Of a stretch of DNA of 64,000 nucleotides, positions 35,930 through 49,000 are shown one piece after another. Below the pieces are notes generated by a model. The model was not told where the DNA came from. It saw only the letters and a program-made list of their open reading frames with translations, and did not search any database. The stretch lies in the NCBI RefSeq assembly GCF_001625215.2, contig NC_030387.2, positions 40,075,606 through 40,139,605 on the forward strand, read 5' to 3'. This DNA is from Daucus carota subsp. sativus (Eukaryota > Streptophyta > Magnoliopsida > Apiales > Apiaceae). Position 1 is the first letter of the stretch, and every line of letters starts with the position of its first letter. The position numbers and the translations under genes are program-made.

Positions 35930-38900
35930 ATGTGGGGAATTGTGTCACGAACTGCTGTTAATAGAGGCTTTTCTGTTTCGGTGAGCTATTCTGTTCATAG
36001 ATCTTAATTGTTTTATAATTTTTTTGGTTATTTCTTTTTGTGTGTTCTTTTAATTCTATTGAATATTGATTGATGTTTTTGTTGTTGGTGATGCAGAAGA
36101 GTCAGTTTCGATGTCTGGTTCAGGGGGCCAGGAATTTCTCGTCTAAAGAGGTATATATCAAGTTTAATGTCACACGACTATATTTAGGAAAACATCAGAA
36201 ATGTTGTAGCTCTTACATGCTTAAGTTCATGGGTATAGCAGCTTTAGAAAGGTGTGAATTGAATGAAATGTTGACACATATTGGTTTTTAGCCATTATAT
36301 GTTATAATAGTTGTTTTCCTTGATTGAGTAATGGGTATGTGAATTAAGCTGCTACCGTAGTTTGTCCTGTAGTTTGTCGTGTTGTGATGTATGCATATTA
36401 ATCTATTATAAACCAAGGAGTTAGATTGTATACCGATAGAAGTTTCTCTCGCTATATGTTAATCTACCCCTCTATGGGTTCTGTATAGAAGATATATTTT
36501 CCTTGGTGTACATGAATTATATGTCAGGTCACGGACTTGCAATGGAGTGATACTTCCATACTTTTTTTAGATATTATATTGATTGACTTGGTAGTGGTGA
36601 TTATTTACAGATGACTGTACGTGATGCTCTGAATTCTGCACTTGATGAGGAAATGTCTGCCGACCCTAAAGTCTTTATAATGGGGGAAGAGGTACAGTAC
36701 TTATTATGTGAACAAAGGTGTCTCTTGTTATTAATTAGTTTCCTTTAGCTTCTTGGCATGCCTCACATACTGTTGCTATTGGATACAGGTTGGTGAATAT
36801 CAAGGTGCATACAAGGTTGGAAGCAATTAAAACTCAACGTGATATTGCATCATGCTCTCAATTAGTGTAGTTTTCTAATTTTTGCCTTTACTTGTGTTAT
36901 ATAGATTACCAAAGGGCTTCTAGACAAATACGGCCCTGAAAGGGTTATTGACACTCCTATCACTGAGGTTGCTGCTAAATCTTTACTTCCTATATAAGCT
37001 CAGTTTCTTTTATTTCACTGCTTGTACAGTATGATCTGTCGCCAAATCTTGACATGACTTTTTCGTGTCTTTCTTCTTTTCTTTTATGTTTTTGACCATT
37101 TAATATTATTTCTGTAGGCTGGCTTTACTGGAATTGCAGTTGGTGCTGCTTACCATAGTTTGAAGCCCGTCGTAGAATTCATGACGTTTAATTTTTCAAT
37201 GCAGGTCAGGGATCTACTTCCGTGTCATTTCAATTTCAATGTCTAATAATGCATCAAAAATTTCTTCAGTGTATTGGTCACTATATTATATTCTATATAT
37301 GAACACGCTTATATCATTGTCTTGTTATGTCCAACATTTTTATATGGCTTGGATTTATATATTCAACATTGTTCACTGATACCTAGGCATCTTTAACTTC
37401 AAGTATTCATTTCTTTGTTTGAAATTCTTGTATCTTGCCTTCTATTAAATTGTTGGCATATTTATCAACTGTAGTAGGGCAGTCTCTTCTTTTATTAAAG
37501 GTGCACCTCACTTACCCAAGATAACTCTGTCCATGCTGCTATAGCATGTGTGGTTCGCTTTCTTAATGTGAACAATTTATATGTGTGTCAACTGCTTGCA
37601 GCTAAGATAATAATGATTAGTATGTAAAGTCAGGTTCTTAACTCAACCCACTTGTATATACTTATCATACAAGAATATTATAGAGCTATAGAATAGTCAG
37701 TAATGCTCTATTTTGTTATTTTTATGAATGCATGTATGGACACTTATTCTAGGCAACATTTTCAGGCAATTGACCACATCATAAATTCAGCTGCCAAATC
37801 AAACTACATGTCTGCTGGTCAAATTTCGGTACCTATTGTTTTCAGAGGACCAAATGGTGCTGCAGCAGGAGTTGGGGCCCAACATTCTCAGGTGTGACTT
37901 CCGTTTTTTTGAATTTCTTTTAAGTTCTTAATTACAAGGACAATAGTTCCGGAATATAGGGGAAGTGTGAGACATGCTCCAGAAGACATGACCCTGAAAT
38001 GCAGTTGCAATTTTTTCATCCTTGATGAGATAGATCTCTAATCATGAACTTTATGTATTACTAGGAGAATGACATATGACATATTTTAATAAATATATAT
38101 AGTTTGCCATCAATGATGCGATAACTTTCGTAGAGCATTATTAGCTTTCTTACATCACAAATGATCCACAGTATTGTAGTCTAACTTCTGATTTTTTTCA
38201 GTGCTATGCAGCTTGGTTTGGTGCATGTCCAGGGTTGAAGGTGCTTGCACCGTACTCTTCAGAAGATGCTCGAGGCTTGTTGAAAGCTGCTATAAGGGAC
38301 CCAGACCCTGTTGTTTTCCTAGAGAATGAGTTGCTGTTAGTATTTCTTCTAAATTTCTATGTGATAGGTCATGTGGGTATAGAAAATTTATCGACTTTAG
38401 TTCTGTGATGCAGATATGGCGAGTCATTTCCTGTTTCTGCGGAAGCTCTTGATTCTAGTTTCTGTCTTCCAATAGGGAAAGCCAAGGTGATTTTCTTGAT
38501 GTTACTCTTCTTAATATACTCCCTCCGTCCCTTTTTAGTTGTCACATTTGGTTTTGTGCCGGTCAAATTGACCAAAGTTTGATTGAAATTTATTAATATA
38601 TTATTAATTGATAAAATAAAAAAAATTGTAACCGGAAATAAATTTTAATCTACTTTCAGATGTAATTTTCAGTTTTTTAATATAATGAAAAAGTGATTTA
38701 TAATCTTTAGTCAAAAATTAGTCAATTTGACCAACAAAAATAGATATATGACAACTAAAAAGGGACGGAGGGAGTAATTTTTAAGTAATCGTCTTTACTG
38801 GTTTATCTTGCTGGCGTACAGTATATGATTAGGAAGGGCAAAGTGAACTTATTACCGAATTGACCAAAAACTAGCAGTTACCTGGCCATTAGTCGGTCAC

Positions 38901-41374
38901 TATTGTATGTGGATGTAAATGACAACAAAGCATCTGATCTCATCTGCCCTTCAAATGTTAATGACAAATTAAGATAGCTGAAGGAATTAAGTGGAAAAAT
39001 AGTGATATGGGTTTTATTGATGAAAAATCGAAGGACTTGAAATATATAGCGTAAAGAGAAAGTAAACTAGAAGATAAAAATGAAGAAGCAAATCATCCTA
39101 TCGATGTCTTCTTGGTTGACGACCGCCATTCATTGAAGAAATCTTCTTCTTTGATATATGATGCACTGTAATTGTACCTTTTCCACTCAAGAACCAAATG
39201 GGAGGTACTCGTAAACTCTCTCTCTCTCTCTTTTTTTTTTTAAATTTTAAAATCTGATCTACAATGAGAGTTTGGTTACGGTGGATAGAAGTTAGCTGTG
39301 AGCTCCTCTGGATGACATATTTGTAACACATCTTTTCTCTATTTATATATTATAACGACCTAAACAGCTGGCAGCTGTTAATAATTTATATACTTGTCTG
39401 TCATTAAAGTTTGTTTAGTGACCGAAGTGTTAGTGTTGGGACAATTTAGTCACCGAAGTACTCATTTGCTTTATTGGGAAAGTCAAGATTCTGAATATTG
39501 AATTTTAATGTAATGATGCCCAAAAAGTCGGTGAATGTGAAGGAAGTAGAGATTTGCTTACACTCTCATAAATTGAATCATGATAATTTTTTTTGCCAAT
39601 CTATAAGCACTGGGTTAGTTCTAGGATCTTTGTCATCTGTATGTTGCATAAGATTTAAAGGCTGTTCAAGCTCTTGTTTTCCTAGAATCGCAACAGTATC
39701 ATAGGTACTATTTGGACTTGGTGATTTCAAATTGATATTTCATTTCTTTTTGATTTTATTATTTATCATCATAAGCTCTTGTTTTTGCTGGTGTATCAAT
39801 GCTTTTCAGGGTACACACTCATTTAATTTTTTGTTTTTGTTTTACTCTTGTCTTAAATATTTACAGATAGAGCGTGAAGGAAAGGACGTCACAATTGTTA
39901 CTTTCTCAAAAATGGTTGGGTTTGCTCTTAAGGTAAGTCGACATCTTACTGAGCAGTTTTATATTCAACATTTGAGCTGCTTTTCCCTTTTCCTTTTCTA
40001 GGAAGTATGCAGCATGTTACTTGCTTTGTTCGTGGTTAATTAAATACGTAATGTAGAAGTATTGCGACCTTGAGGTTTCACACACACACACACACACATG
40101 TGTGTGTGTGTGTGTGTGTGTTTGTTGTGGGGGATTAATGCTATATATAAACAAAAAATTCAGACTAGAACAACAGCACTTCTGATGATGAAGTGTAAAA
40201 TTCATAGTTATTGCATCGTTGAATTAGCTTCTAATAAAGTAATAGACCATTTTAGGTTCTGGCTGAACTTGACTAGCTGGGTGTTTGACCCATGTCTTTA
40301 TCCAAAATTGATGATAGCCTTTTTCTTAAAGCGGACATGAATTGATTAGAATATACCTGTTGCGTGACAGTGTAACAAGTTCGATTTCTGCAAGCATTCA
40401 AGGTTACAGATGGTACTTTTAATGCTCTAAGAATGCAACATACTTGTATGTGTTTGCATTAAAAGAATATTAACAATATATATGAAACAGCAAGGTTTAT
40501 GCTTTTAATTCCATATATTTGTGGTCCACCATTCTGACCATTTTTGTTGTGTATTCTGTTGTGATTTTGAGAAAGAAAAGTTAATATCTTCGATTGCATT
40601 AATTTACTATTTCTCCTCTTAACCTCCAAGTGTTAATTTTGGTAATTTTGATTTGAAATACTGGTTACAGGCTGCCGAGATTCTCGAAAAAGAGGGAATC
40701 AGTGCCGAGGTAACTTCAATTTCTCTAGAATGCATGTTCATACTTTAGAGCTCCATAACAAGGGATGTGTTCTCTAAATGCAGATTATAAATTTGCGGTC
40801 CATCCGCCCCCTTGATAGAGCGACAATCAATAGTTCTGTCAGGAAAACCAACAGACTGGTAACTGTTGAAGAAGGATTTCCGCAGCACGGTGTTGGCGCT
40901 GAGATCTGGTTAGCTTCTTTCAAAGGCACTTGGTTCATTCTCAGAAATGTCTCTTTCTTACATCAGTGACATCATTTTTCTTTTTGCTGTTCTTAACAGC
41001 GCATCAGTGGTAGAAGAAAGCTTCGAGTATTTGGATGCACCTGTTGAGAGGATTGCAGGCGCTGATGTCTGCATGCCATATGCTGCAAATCTGGAGAGGT
41101 TGGCTGTCCCACAGGTTTGCATTTCTGATCACTCTTCTGGTTCTTTGGATAATTCACAAGAAAATAGATATTCTTTGAAAGATAGGAGACACAAATGTTA
41201 TGGACGATATGTATTTTTTGTTTAAATTTTGTTGTTCCATAGCTAGTGCTTAGCTTGAGTAATAATCTTTAATTAATTTTGGGACTTATCGGACCGACTT
41301 TGCAGATTGAGGATATAGTACGTGCAGCAAAGAGGATATGCTTCAGATCAACCTCAATGGCTGCAACTGGCTAG
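35930..41374 (+). CDS. Mitochondrial pyruvate dehydrogenase E1 component, beta subunit
   Basis: With the alpha subunit it decarboxylates pyruvate using thiamine diphosphate and passes the acetyl group to E2 lipoate in the mitochondrial matrix. Fourteen exons join in phase: 35930-35980, 36097-36150, 36611-36691, 36789-36815, 36905-36967, 37118-37204, 37766-37891, 38202-38335, 38414-38486, 39867-39932, 40671-40709, 40784-40908, 41000-41114 and 41306-41374. They give 369 aa, close to the roughly 360 aa of plant orthologues. Residues 1-35 form an Arg/Ser-rich mitochondrial presequence ([17 protein letters not shown]...). After it come [59 protein letters not shown] and [14 protein letters not shown], all signatures of the family. 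A Stowaway-like MITE and a CA/TG repeat lie in the intron between exons 9 and 10 or the next one. Confidence 0.97.
38517..38776. mobile_element. Stowaway-like MITE in a PDH E1 beta intron
   Basis: Ends are TACTCCCTCCGTCCCTTTTT and the complement AAAAAGGGACGGAGGGAGTA, extending inward through AGTTGTCA. It has TA borders, is about 260 bp long, and begins 31 bp after the donor of exon 9. Confidence 0.93.
40079..40121. repeat. (CA)n-(TG)n palindromic dinucleotide repeat
   Basis: A CA run switches to a TG run at one point (CACACATGTGTG), giving about 42 bp of alternating purine-pyrimidine that is also an inverted repeat. It lies in the intron before PDH exon 11. Confidence 0.97.
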
Positions 41375-42486
41375 AATGATCGGAAAGCTGAGGAATTGCA
41401 ATTTTTTTAATACTATAAACTTGTGAATCCAATGGTATCATCTTTTTGGCTTTTAATTTTGTAATCGTTCCCTGCATATACACGGATGGCCCTACAAGAC
41501 ATCTGGATTATCCATGAATTTTTACAGATGAGCCGTGAAATAAAAAGGTTTCAGAAAGTCTTTTTGGTATGAAACACTAGATTTTTAAGCGTTTTTCAGA
41601 AGATTAATGGATGTGGCTAAATGCTTTCAGTTTGTACTGTTTCTATCACCCATTGCCTCTTTTTTTTTTTTTTTTGTCAGGACCCATTGTCTCTTTTATA
41701 ATATTGCAAGATGACCGTTTTTCATGCCAGAAAATTGCAAAAAAGAAAAAGAAAAGAAGAACATTAACTGTAGAATGTCCTCTTGGGTGATTAAAGATGA
41801 TGGGTTATAATTTAGAAGCAACAAGTAATTTTTTATGTTAAACTATTAATTATAGCTTCGTATATGTTATATAGTTTGTTTCAAGTATAAAACAAACCGG
41901 GTATTGTCAAATTATTATTCTAAAAACCAAGTGATATGCACTTTTTTTGAATAAAAAAAAAGGTGATATGCACTTTGTTTTGATTTTAATTTTTTCATGA
42001 AGATGTAAAAAGTGAAAAAAATTTAAATCAGAAATTTATTTTCATTTTTTGAATAAAACTTTAAAAAATGAAATGATAATTTGTAAAATTGCTATTTTAT
42101 ATATTGATAGAATGTTATTCATTTGATTTTCTTTATGTTAATCGTTATCTGAACTATTTCACATATTTTTTTTACACCTGATCTGATCGTTAATTAATTA
42201 ATTTAAAATGTAATTTAACCAATTTGAAATATACATGTCCACGAATTATACGAGTTCATTTTTATAACCAAATCATTTTTCTAATCACATCATCGTGTTA
42301 ATTAAAATTCATAATTATCATTCACCTATTATATTTTCAAAAATAAAAACACTATATTACCTTTTAATTCATGATTGTAGAAACTGATAATCAAAATTAA
42401 TTAATTAATTTGTCAATTCAAAATTATCGAAGATTCTTTTTATAAATCAAAATTTTTTAGTCAGGTGACTATAATTAAACGGTTTT
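41375..42486. other. 3' flank and AT-rich spacer
   Basis: Follows the PDH stop codon. It has a poly-T run near 41661 but no coding signal and no clear element ends. Confidence 0.6.
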
Positions 42487-42489
42487 TCT

Positions 42490-42653
42490 ATGGTGTGCCC
42501 ATGCGCACATGCTAAGCGCGGAAAATTTTGTGCTTAGATCATTTTGATTGGCTCCTCTCTCTTGATAATGGTGGACCCCCTGCAAATACATCAACCACAC
42601 CAATCAAAATCTCCCAAATACAAAAATTTCCGCGCTTAGCATGTGCCACACAC
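42490..42653. mobile_element. Small MITE with GTGTG...GCTAAGCGCGGAAA ends
   Basis: Left end TGGTGTGCCCATGCGCACAT, then GCTAAGCGCGGAAAATTTT; the right end is its near-complement (TTTCCGCGCTTAGCATGTG then CCACACACCA). The element is about 165 bp. The superfamily is not clear. It lies about 190 bp before the methyltransferase start. Confidence 0.8.
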
Positions 42654-42839
42654 CAGACAAACTGATAATTAAATTGATAAACTAAATTTCTTTATTGATA
42701 TTAGAACACTGCCTATTATTACAGTGGGCCAGCGGCAGTGCTTCAGACACAAAGCCCCACAACATTATCTTCAGCTGGCCCTCTTGCCCACACTTCACAA
42801 CTCAAATCATCTTTAACTGTGTAGCTGTGTGCACACACA

Positions 42840-45300
42840 ATGATTCTTTACAACCCCATCATTGCCCTCAAGCATATACTACATTGTAGAGCTGAAGCCA
42901 AGCCTGTGAAACATGCGAGAGCCTCATCAAACTCAGATTCCTCAGACACCACTAATCTGCAAGACTCGAAGCAAAAGGCAACTGCTGTGGCATTGTCAAA
43001 AGTGGGTCCGGGCTGCAGCAAGTTTTGCTGGTGTGGAAGAAGAGGCTTTGTAGGAGCAGCTTTGTTGCCTATACTTCTAGACCAGCCTTCATATGCAGCT
43101 CTGGATTCTTACACACCTGCTGATCCCATGGTAACTGAATTTAGTTGCTGTTTTTGCGTGATTGCGGTAAAATCCCGGTATATTAATAATCGATAAATTA
43201 ATAACCCGTATCATGGTTGTAAAAACCGGGAATCGGGATTAATAGGTAGCGGTGCTGATTAGAGAATAATCGTGTGATCAAGGATTAATTGGATATTTTA
43301 TAATACTATAGTAAAATTTAATATATTAGTTTAATTTACTACATAATATATTATTTGAGAACATTTATAGCGATTAATCGAATTTTGAAATTCAAATCGA
43401 AGAAGTACCTTGGAGGGATTAATTGAAGATTAATAGTATTAATCGGGGATTTTTAGAACTATGCCTACTATAAATTGATATTTTAATATTACTCTTTTGG
43501 TGCCGCCATAATTGAGATATTATGTATTAAATCTCGATAAATTAATAAAATTTGTTGTTCCGAGGCTACTAATTTATGGAGGCTTTACTCTGCTTGATCT
43601 TATGCAAACTTTCAACGACAACTAGAATAATGCTTGTGAAGATGATTCCATTTAGCAATGGCAATTTCATTACCATTATGGCATTATGTAGTTAAGAAGT
43701 TGAGAGTTGTTGAACAAGTATGGATAGCTGAGTACTGTTGGAATTGTCGTGTTATTCAATGTATTAAGTTACTAGGAGCCACGTAGATGCTGTTATAAAC
43801 TACAAAATTGGGTTACTTTTATGATATTTAATTTCGAACTTTTACTCTGGACAATTATTCTCAACCGAACTTTTTTTTTTTTGTATCGATTGAAAGAACA
43901 TGCTGAACAGAATTCACCCTCCAAGACCAGATTGGTACGAGGAGTTTTATGCATCAACTATGAATTCGACTATGAAATCATATGAAGCAGAGGTCAGTAG
44001 CTATTTATAAACCAATACTGATATCACCGATATCTACTTCTAAGGTTATGTGACTAGTTCATTCTAGGTTCTGTAAGATTGCAGGTTACAAGTCACAGAT
44101 TTTCGCTAAATTGAGAGAAAATTCTAACAAAATTTTGGAGCTCGGGATTGGGACAGGTCCTAATCTTAAATACTATGCTAGTAATGGTGTCGATGTAGTT
44201 GGAGTTGATCCGAATCAAAAGATGGAGAAGTATGCAAGGGCGGCAGCAGCGTCCACTGGTCTGCCTTCGGAGAAGTTCAAATTTATCCGAGCAGTAAGCA
44301 TCTTTTGTATAATATTCAACTTGCGTGTTAGTTAATAAACTGCTATTGATTGATATCTGAAACTATTATATATGACAAAAAACACGTTCATATCTTTGCA
44401 TAATTGTTCTCGTTTGCTTCTTAAAACTTTTCATCAACAATTTTTATTAAGACGGAGATGTTTGATATCAGAGATCAGAGATAAATATTCAAAATGGGGG
44501 TGACAGTAATTAATATTTCTCTCTATGTAATTTACTTTGCTTCACAACAACCTCTGGCGAAGTAGAAGATTGATGCTTATCAGTTTACTCAGGTTGGAGA
44601 GGCGCTGCCAATAGAAGATGCTTCGATTGATGCAGTTGTTGGAACCCTTGTGCTATGTTCAGTAAAAGATGTCGATACCACACTGCAAGGTATATTGGTT
44701 TAGAGGACACAAGAACACATATGCGAACATATGCAATGTTGATCTGAAAATTAGGTGTTGGTGGTCATTCAGTCATCTCAAATTTATGGTGTCTCGCGTC
44801 AAAAGTTACCACTTACCAGGATAAACTTATAGGACCGTACTATTTATATGGTTTCTAAAATTTTATATAATCGTTTAATGTACAAAATGCTAAAACCTGC
44901 TACTGCTGATGCATAAATTTTACCTTGTGATCAGAGGTAAGAAGGGTTCTCAAACCAGGCGGGCTTTACCTATTTGTAGAACACGTTGCAGCGAAAGGTA
45001 GAATATTAGTTTCTGTATTTACTATTTAGTCATAAACTACAAACTGGCTGTTTCATATAGCTGTATTACCTCCCGACACTTAAATTTGAATGTTGTTGTG
45101 TGGCAGATGGTACGATTCTGAAATTTGTCCAGGGTGTTATGGATCCTCTGCAGCAAACAGTTGCTGATGGCTGTCACCTCAGTAGAAACACAGGGGCAAG
45201 TATAGCTGCAGCAGGATTCTCGAGTGTCAATATGAACATGGTTTTTCTGCCAGCTCTTTCTCTCATAGGCCCTCATGTATATGGAACAGCTCGCAAGTAG
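42840..45300 (+). CDS. Plastid-targeted SAM-dependent methyltransferase
   Basis: Six exons join in phase: 42840-43130, 43897-43992, 44078-44293, 44593-44689, 44935-44997 and 45107-45300, giving 318 aa. The acceptor of exon 3 (TGTAAG|ATTGCAGG) was chosen because the nearer CAG leads to a stop. The class I methyltransferase core shows motif I ELGIGTG at about 150-156, the acidic GVDPN at 171-175 and DAVVGTLVLCSV further on. It ends with LKPGGLYLFVEHV and a conserved DPLQQTVADGCHL block. This is the plant methyltransferase-like 7 type group (UbiE/COQ5-like fold, Arabidopsis At1g69526 relatives). The substrate is unknown. The N-terminus looks like a transit peptide followed by CGRRGFVGAALLPILL and then YAALDS, resembling a twin-Arg thylakoid signal. 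The first intron carries the dispersed GATTAATCG repeat. Confidence 0.92.
43215..43465. repeat. Dispersed GATTAATCG-type repeat in the methyltransferase intron
   Basis: Motifs CGGGAATCGGGATTAATAGG, GGATTAATTGG and ATTAATCGGGGATTTTTAGA match the repeat at 25820-26155 and 29985-30110. Classification is unknown. Confidence 0.5.
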
Positions 45301-45496
45301 AACCCTACCTGATGTAATTTTTTCTCATTGATGTGAAATGATATAGATTGTAGTAATGCAGCACTTTCATGTTGTGTAGTTGTCACTTGTCTGGACTATA
45401 GAGTGTATTTGGATTTGTAAGTTGTTTTTTATCTGTGAAAATGGTCTGCAGTATCCTTGATCATAAAATAAATTTGTGATTCAGCTTTCTGTTCAC

Positions 45497-45735
45497 TCGT
45501 CCCGCTCATTTATACACAAGCTTTTTACATTGTCTGGCACACATTTAAGGCTTCTATAAAATAAAATTTTATAATTAATTTTTTTTTTTTGTTTCTGAAT
45601 ACAAGTTCAAACACTAACTTTTTATTCAGAAGAACAAAATTGTTAAAACACTTTATGCAACAATATATTATAAAAGCCTTAAAATGCATGTCGAATCCTT
45701 TCTTCCAAACGTATATAATTCACCAGAGCAACGGG
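45497..45735. mobile_element. Degenerate MITE between convergent genes
   Basis: The inner inverted blocks CACACATTTAAGGCTTCTAT and ATAAAAGCCTTAAAATGCAT, about 120 bp apart, resemble those in the MITEs at 30480 and 58859. The outer ends are poorly conserved (CACTCGTCCCGCTCATTTAT). Confidence 0.55.
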
Positions 45736-46055
45736 GAATATAATGGCACCGAAAGGAAGTTCAAGAACAATAAGAGAATGACAATGGCTATGGGAAATAA
45801 AAGAGCATCATCAACATGTAATATATAATTCGTCGAAAACAAAGCATATACAACACAAAGCTACCTCTGACGTTGGAAACTGTACAGTATAACAAATGTT
45901 GGAGTCATTCTGCTAAATCACAGGCTACCTTTGAGTTTTTATGTAAATCACTCAACAAATGCACTGACCATAACATTTAAAAAATGGTTGAAAAATGATT
46001 AGAAAAAAAAAGGTTGAAGAAGCCAGGTAATTGAGGAGCACTTGGTCACACGACG

Positions 46056-49000
46056 TTAGTTTCTGAATCTTAAGTCCATCGAGAGGTTAACTGAAGATGG
46101 AATAAATGCACGAATAAACCTCCTTGATGGTGCTCTTCTGTTGTAGTGTTCTTTCCTGCTTTTCGTCCTCCTGGTTCCAGTATCTTTAACAGAACGCGAT
46201 GACATTGGATTAAATATTGACGATCTAAATGAAGAACCAGCAGCGCCAAATGAGATTTGGCCATTATGTGATTTATCAAGAGGATTTCCTACTGCTGCAT
46301 CCTGGTGGGGAGGGGGAAATTTTTCACTTTTACTTTTACCTATAGCTTGTGTGACCACTCTCCACCTCTGAATATCATATTAAATAATTGAAATAGTAAA
46401 TAAAAAAGCAACATAATTATGGTTCAAATAAGAAAGATCCTCGCATCTGACAACTGATATGCGTGTGCGTATAAAAGAGATATATTCACTTACTTCCAAG
46501 CTTGTTTCAAGTTCCGCATTGGCTTCTGGAGCAGGAGTGGCCCTAGTAATCTCATCACGTGGTACTTTGCTAGTGCCATCTACAGCCTGAGCTTTCCCAT
46601 GCAAATCTCTTTGCCTGTATATAAAACATAATAGTCCCATTATTTTGACTAAGCAGCAGCATGCAATGTCGCAAAACTCTGAATGTGAAGGTATATGACA
46701 GAAGAACCTTTTAGCTTCTTCATCTCTGCGTTTCACATCCAATTCTTTGCTGGGAGGATATTTCGGTAGGGATGATGGCTCACAAGCAAAAGGTTCGGTA
46801 GTAAAAAACTGTATACACGGAAACATCCTATTAATGTTTGTGGACATATTGACCTAAATGTCCACAACTGCAGTGACAGGATGACAAGTTATACAAATCT
46901 CTAGCTTTCAAAGATAAACTACAACGCGTTTGTTCCCTTCCTATCATATTTTGCTACATAATAGTGTTCATATGAAATTTGTTTTAAATTTTAATAAAAT
47001 GGACGACAACAATATCATCATTAGTTCTTTCTTTTTCTGCATAAATTCCCTACACGGTTTTATTATAGGAGATAGTGGTGCAGAGCTCCAAATTGATGAA
47101 GGTTGTCCAACATAGGTAGGGTAGATGCAGCATCACACTATATGCATAGATTACATGGTAGCTTGAAATTTCAGAATGTAGTCAGCATATTAAAGTACTT
47201 GTGCATCTTAGTTTAAAGTTTACACACCAAGATCATTTATGAGTTATGCCATTATACTGTATTTTTAATATTAAGTCCAGAGAAAAAGCTGGTAAATTTA
47301 TAACGACAAGTTGGGGAACAGATGGAGAACAACAGCTATCTTGTGCAGAGTAAATGTATTTAGTCTCTAAAAAGTACTCACTTCACTGTTCAAAGCGGCG
47401 GTAGCAGAGCCACGCTCACCAGGATTTATAGCCAAAAGAGTTTCAATTAAAGGGAGAGAAGAAGGTGGAAAATCCTTGAAGGCCTCCGCTGTGCAACGCT
47501 TGTATGGATGTTGTGGCTTGAAAAGCGTCGCCTTTGGCAATCGTGATTTCTTCCAATAGTCTTCAGATGGAGAACCACATAGCTTGAATATCTTGTGTAA
47601 TTGCTCCACCTAACAAGCAATTAATATGTGATTGAATAGGCTGATTTACACTGTAAAATTTCAGCACATATAACATATAGATCAATAAGTGAGGCCTCGG
47701 ATCAAGTTGACAGAAACGTAAATTATATTTTTTTCAGCGGACCATATGCCACCTCCAGATCAGGAAAATAATTTACATAAGGCTTAAGTCAGCCTGAAAT
47801 GGTGGCATCTAGGACAGTTGAAAGAACTCTGAAGTCTGAAGCCCATAATATAACATATACCTATAGGATAAGTGATAATGTATAACTAGTCCGACCAAAG
47901 ACCCCAACATGACCAGTCACAAGGAACTGAAGACTGCTTCGACCGTCAGAAAGAGAACAATTAAACCATACCTCCGTCCGTCCTGGCATTATTGGTTTCC
48001 CAGCAAGCAACTCTCCCAGAATGCAGCCAGCACTCCAGAGGTCTACGCCAATACCATAATGAGTGGCACCAAGAAGAAGCTCTGGTGGCCTGTACCAGAG
48101 TGTGACAACACGACTTGTCATTGGTTGTCTTTTCGCAGGATCAAAGAAAGTAGCTAGACCAAAATCAGCAATTTTTAAATTTCCTTCATTGTCAATAAGC
48201 AAATTGGAGCACTTTATATCACGATGCAGCACACCGTTGTTGTGGCAATGCTCAAGCCCTGACAACAATTGCTTCATGAAGCACTTGACCTGACAGGAAA
48301 TATATTGTAATATGATTCATCATCTCGAAAGTTATATAATGAAAGGTATGGAAGTGCAGAGCTTTTATGCTCCAAATAGGGCTCTGCATTTTATCAAATA
48401 TTAATTATGCATCAAAGGAACACATAATACTGCGATAGACAAAATACAGGACTATAACATGTAGTATGAAAAAAAATATAATGGCATAGATTGAGAATGA
48501 TAGAAGATCCAATATTAGAGTTTTCATTTGATTTGACTGCATAATATCTGCTTGCAGCTTGCACAAATTTAATAAGAACTTTACATCTTAAGCATTTTCT
48601 GGTGGTATATATATCTTAGAGTTCTTTCGCATGACATGTAAACATGGAATTAAGAATTCACAGTTCTCACAATGGAGTAAATTATTACTGGTTGGCAGAT
48701 ATGCATCTCAAAACTAAATAGTGGCATTTAAATAGCATGTTACTTGACTAATAAAACAAAAACAAAAATCATCCAAATTAAGGAAATCCTAATCTGCAGT
48801 GTTTTGGACTTTGGGTGTAATGAAGCTTGACATATACATGTAAAAGACAGTGGAAATACATAACTATCACTGTAGCATTAGTAAGAATCCTTCAAACCAT
48901 GAAAAAGCATTGGATGCCTGAAATACAACTCACTACGCCAATTTAAGCAAGGACTATATAAAGAGTATACTAATTAAAACCAGAAAGACATCTGAAAGCA

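Noticed and set aside
40017..40340. Frames rich in Thr-His or Cys-Val
   Set aside because: They translate the CA/TG dinucleotide repeat in a PDH intron.
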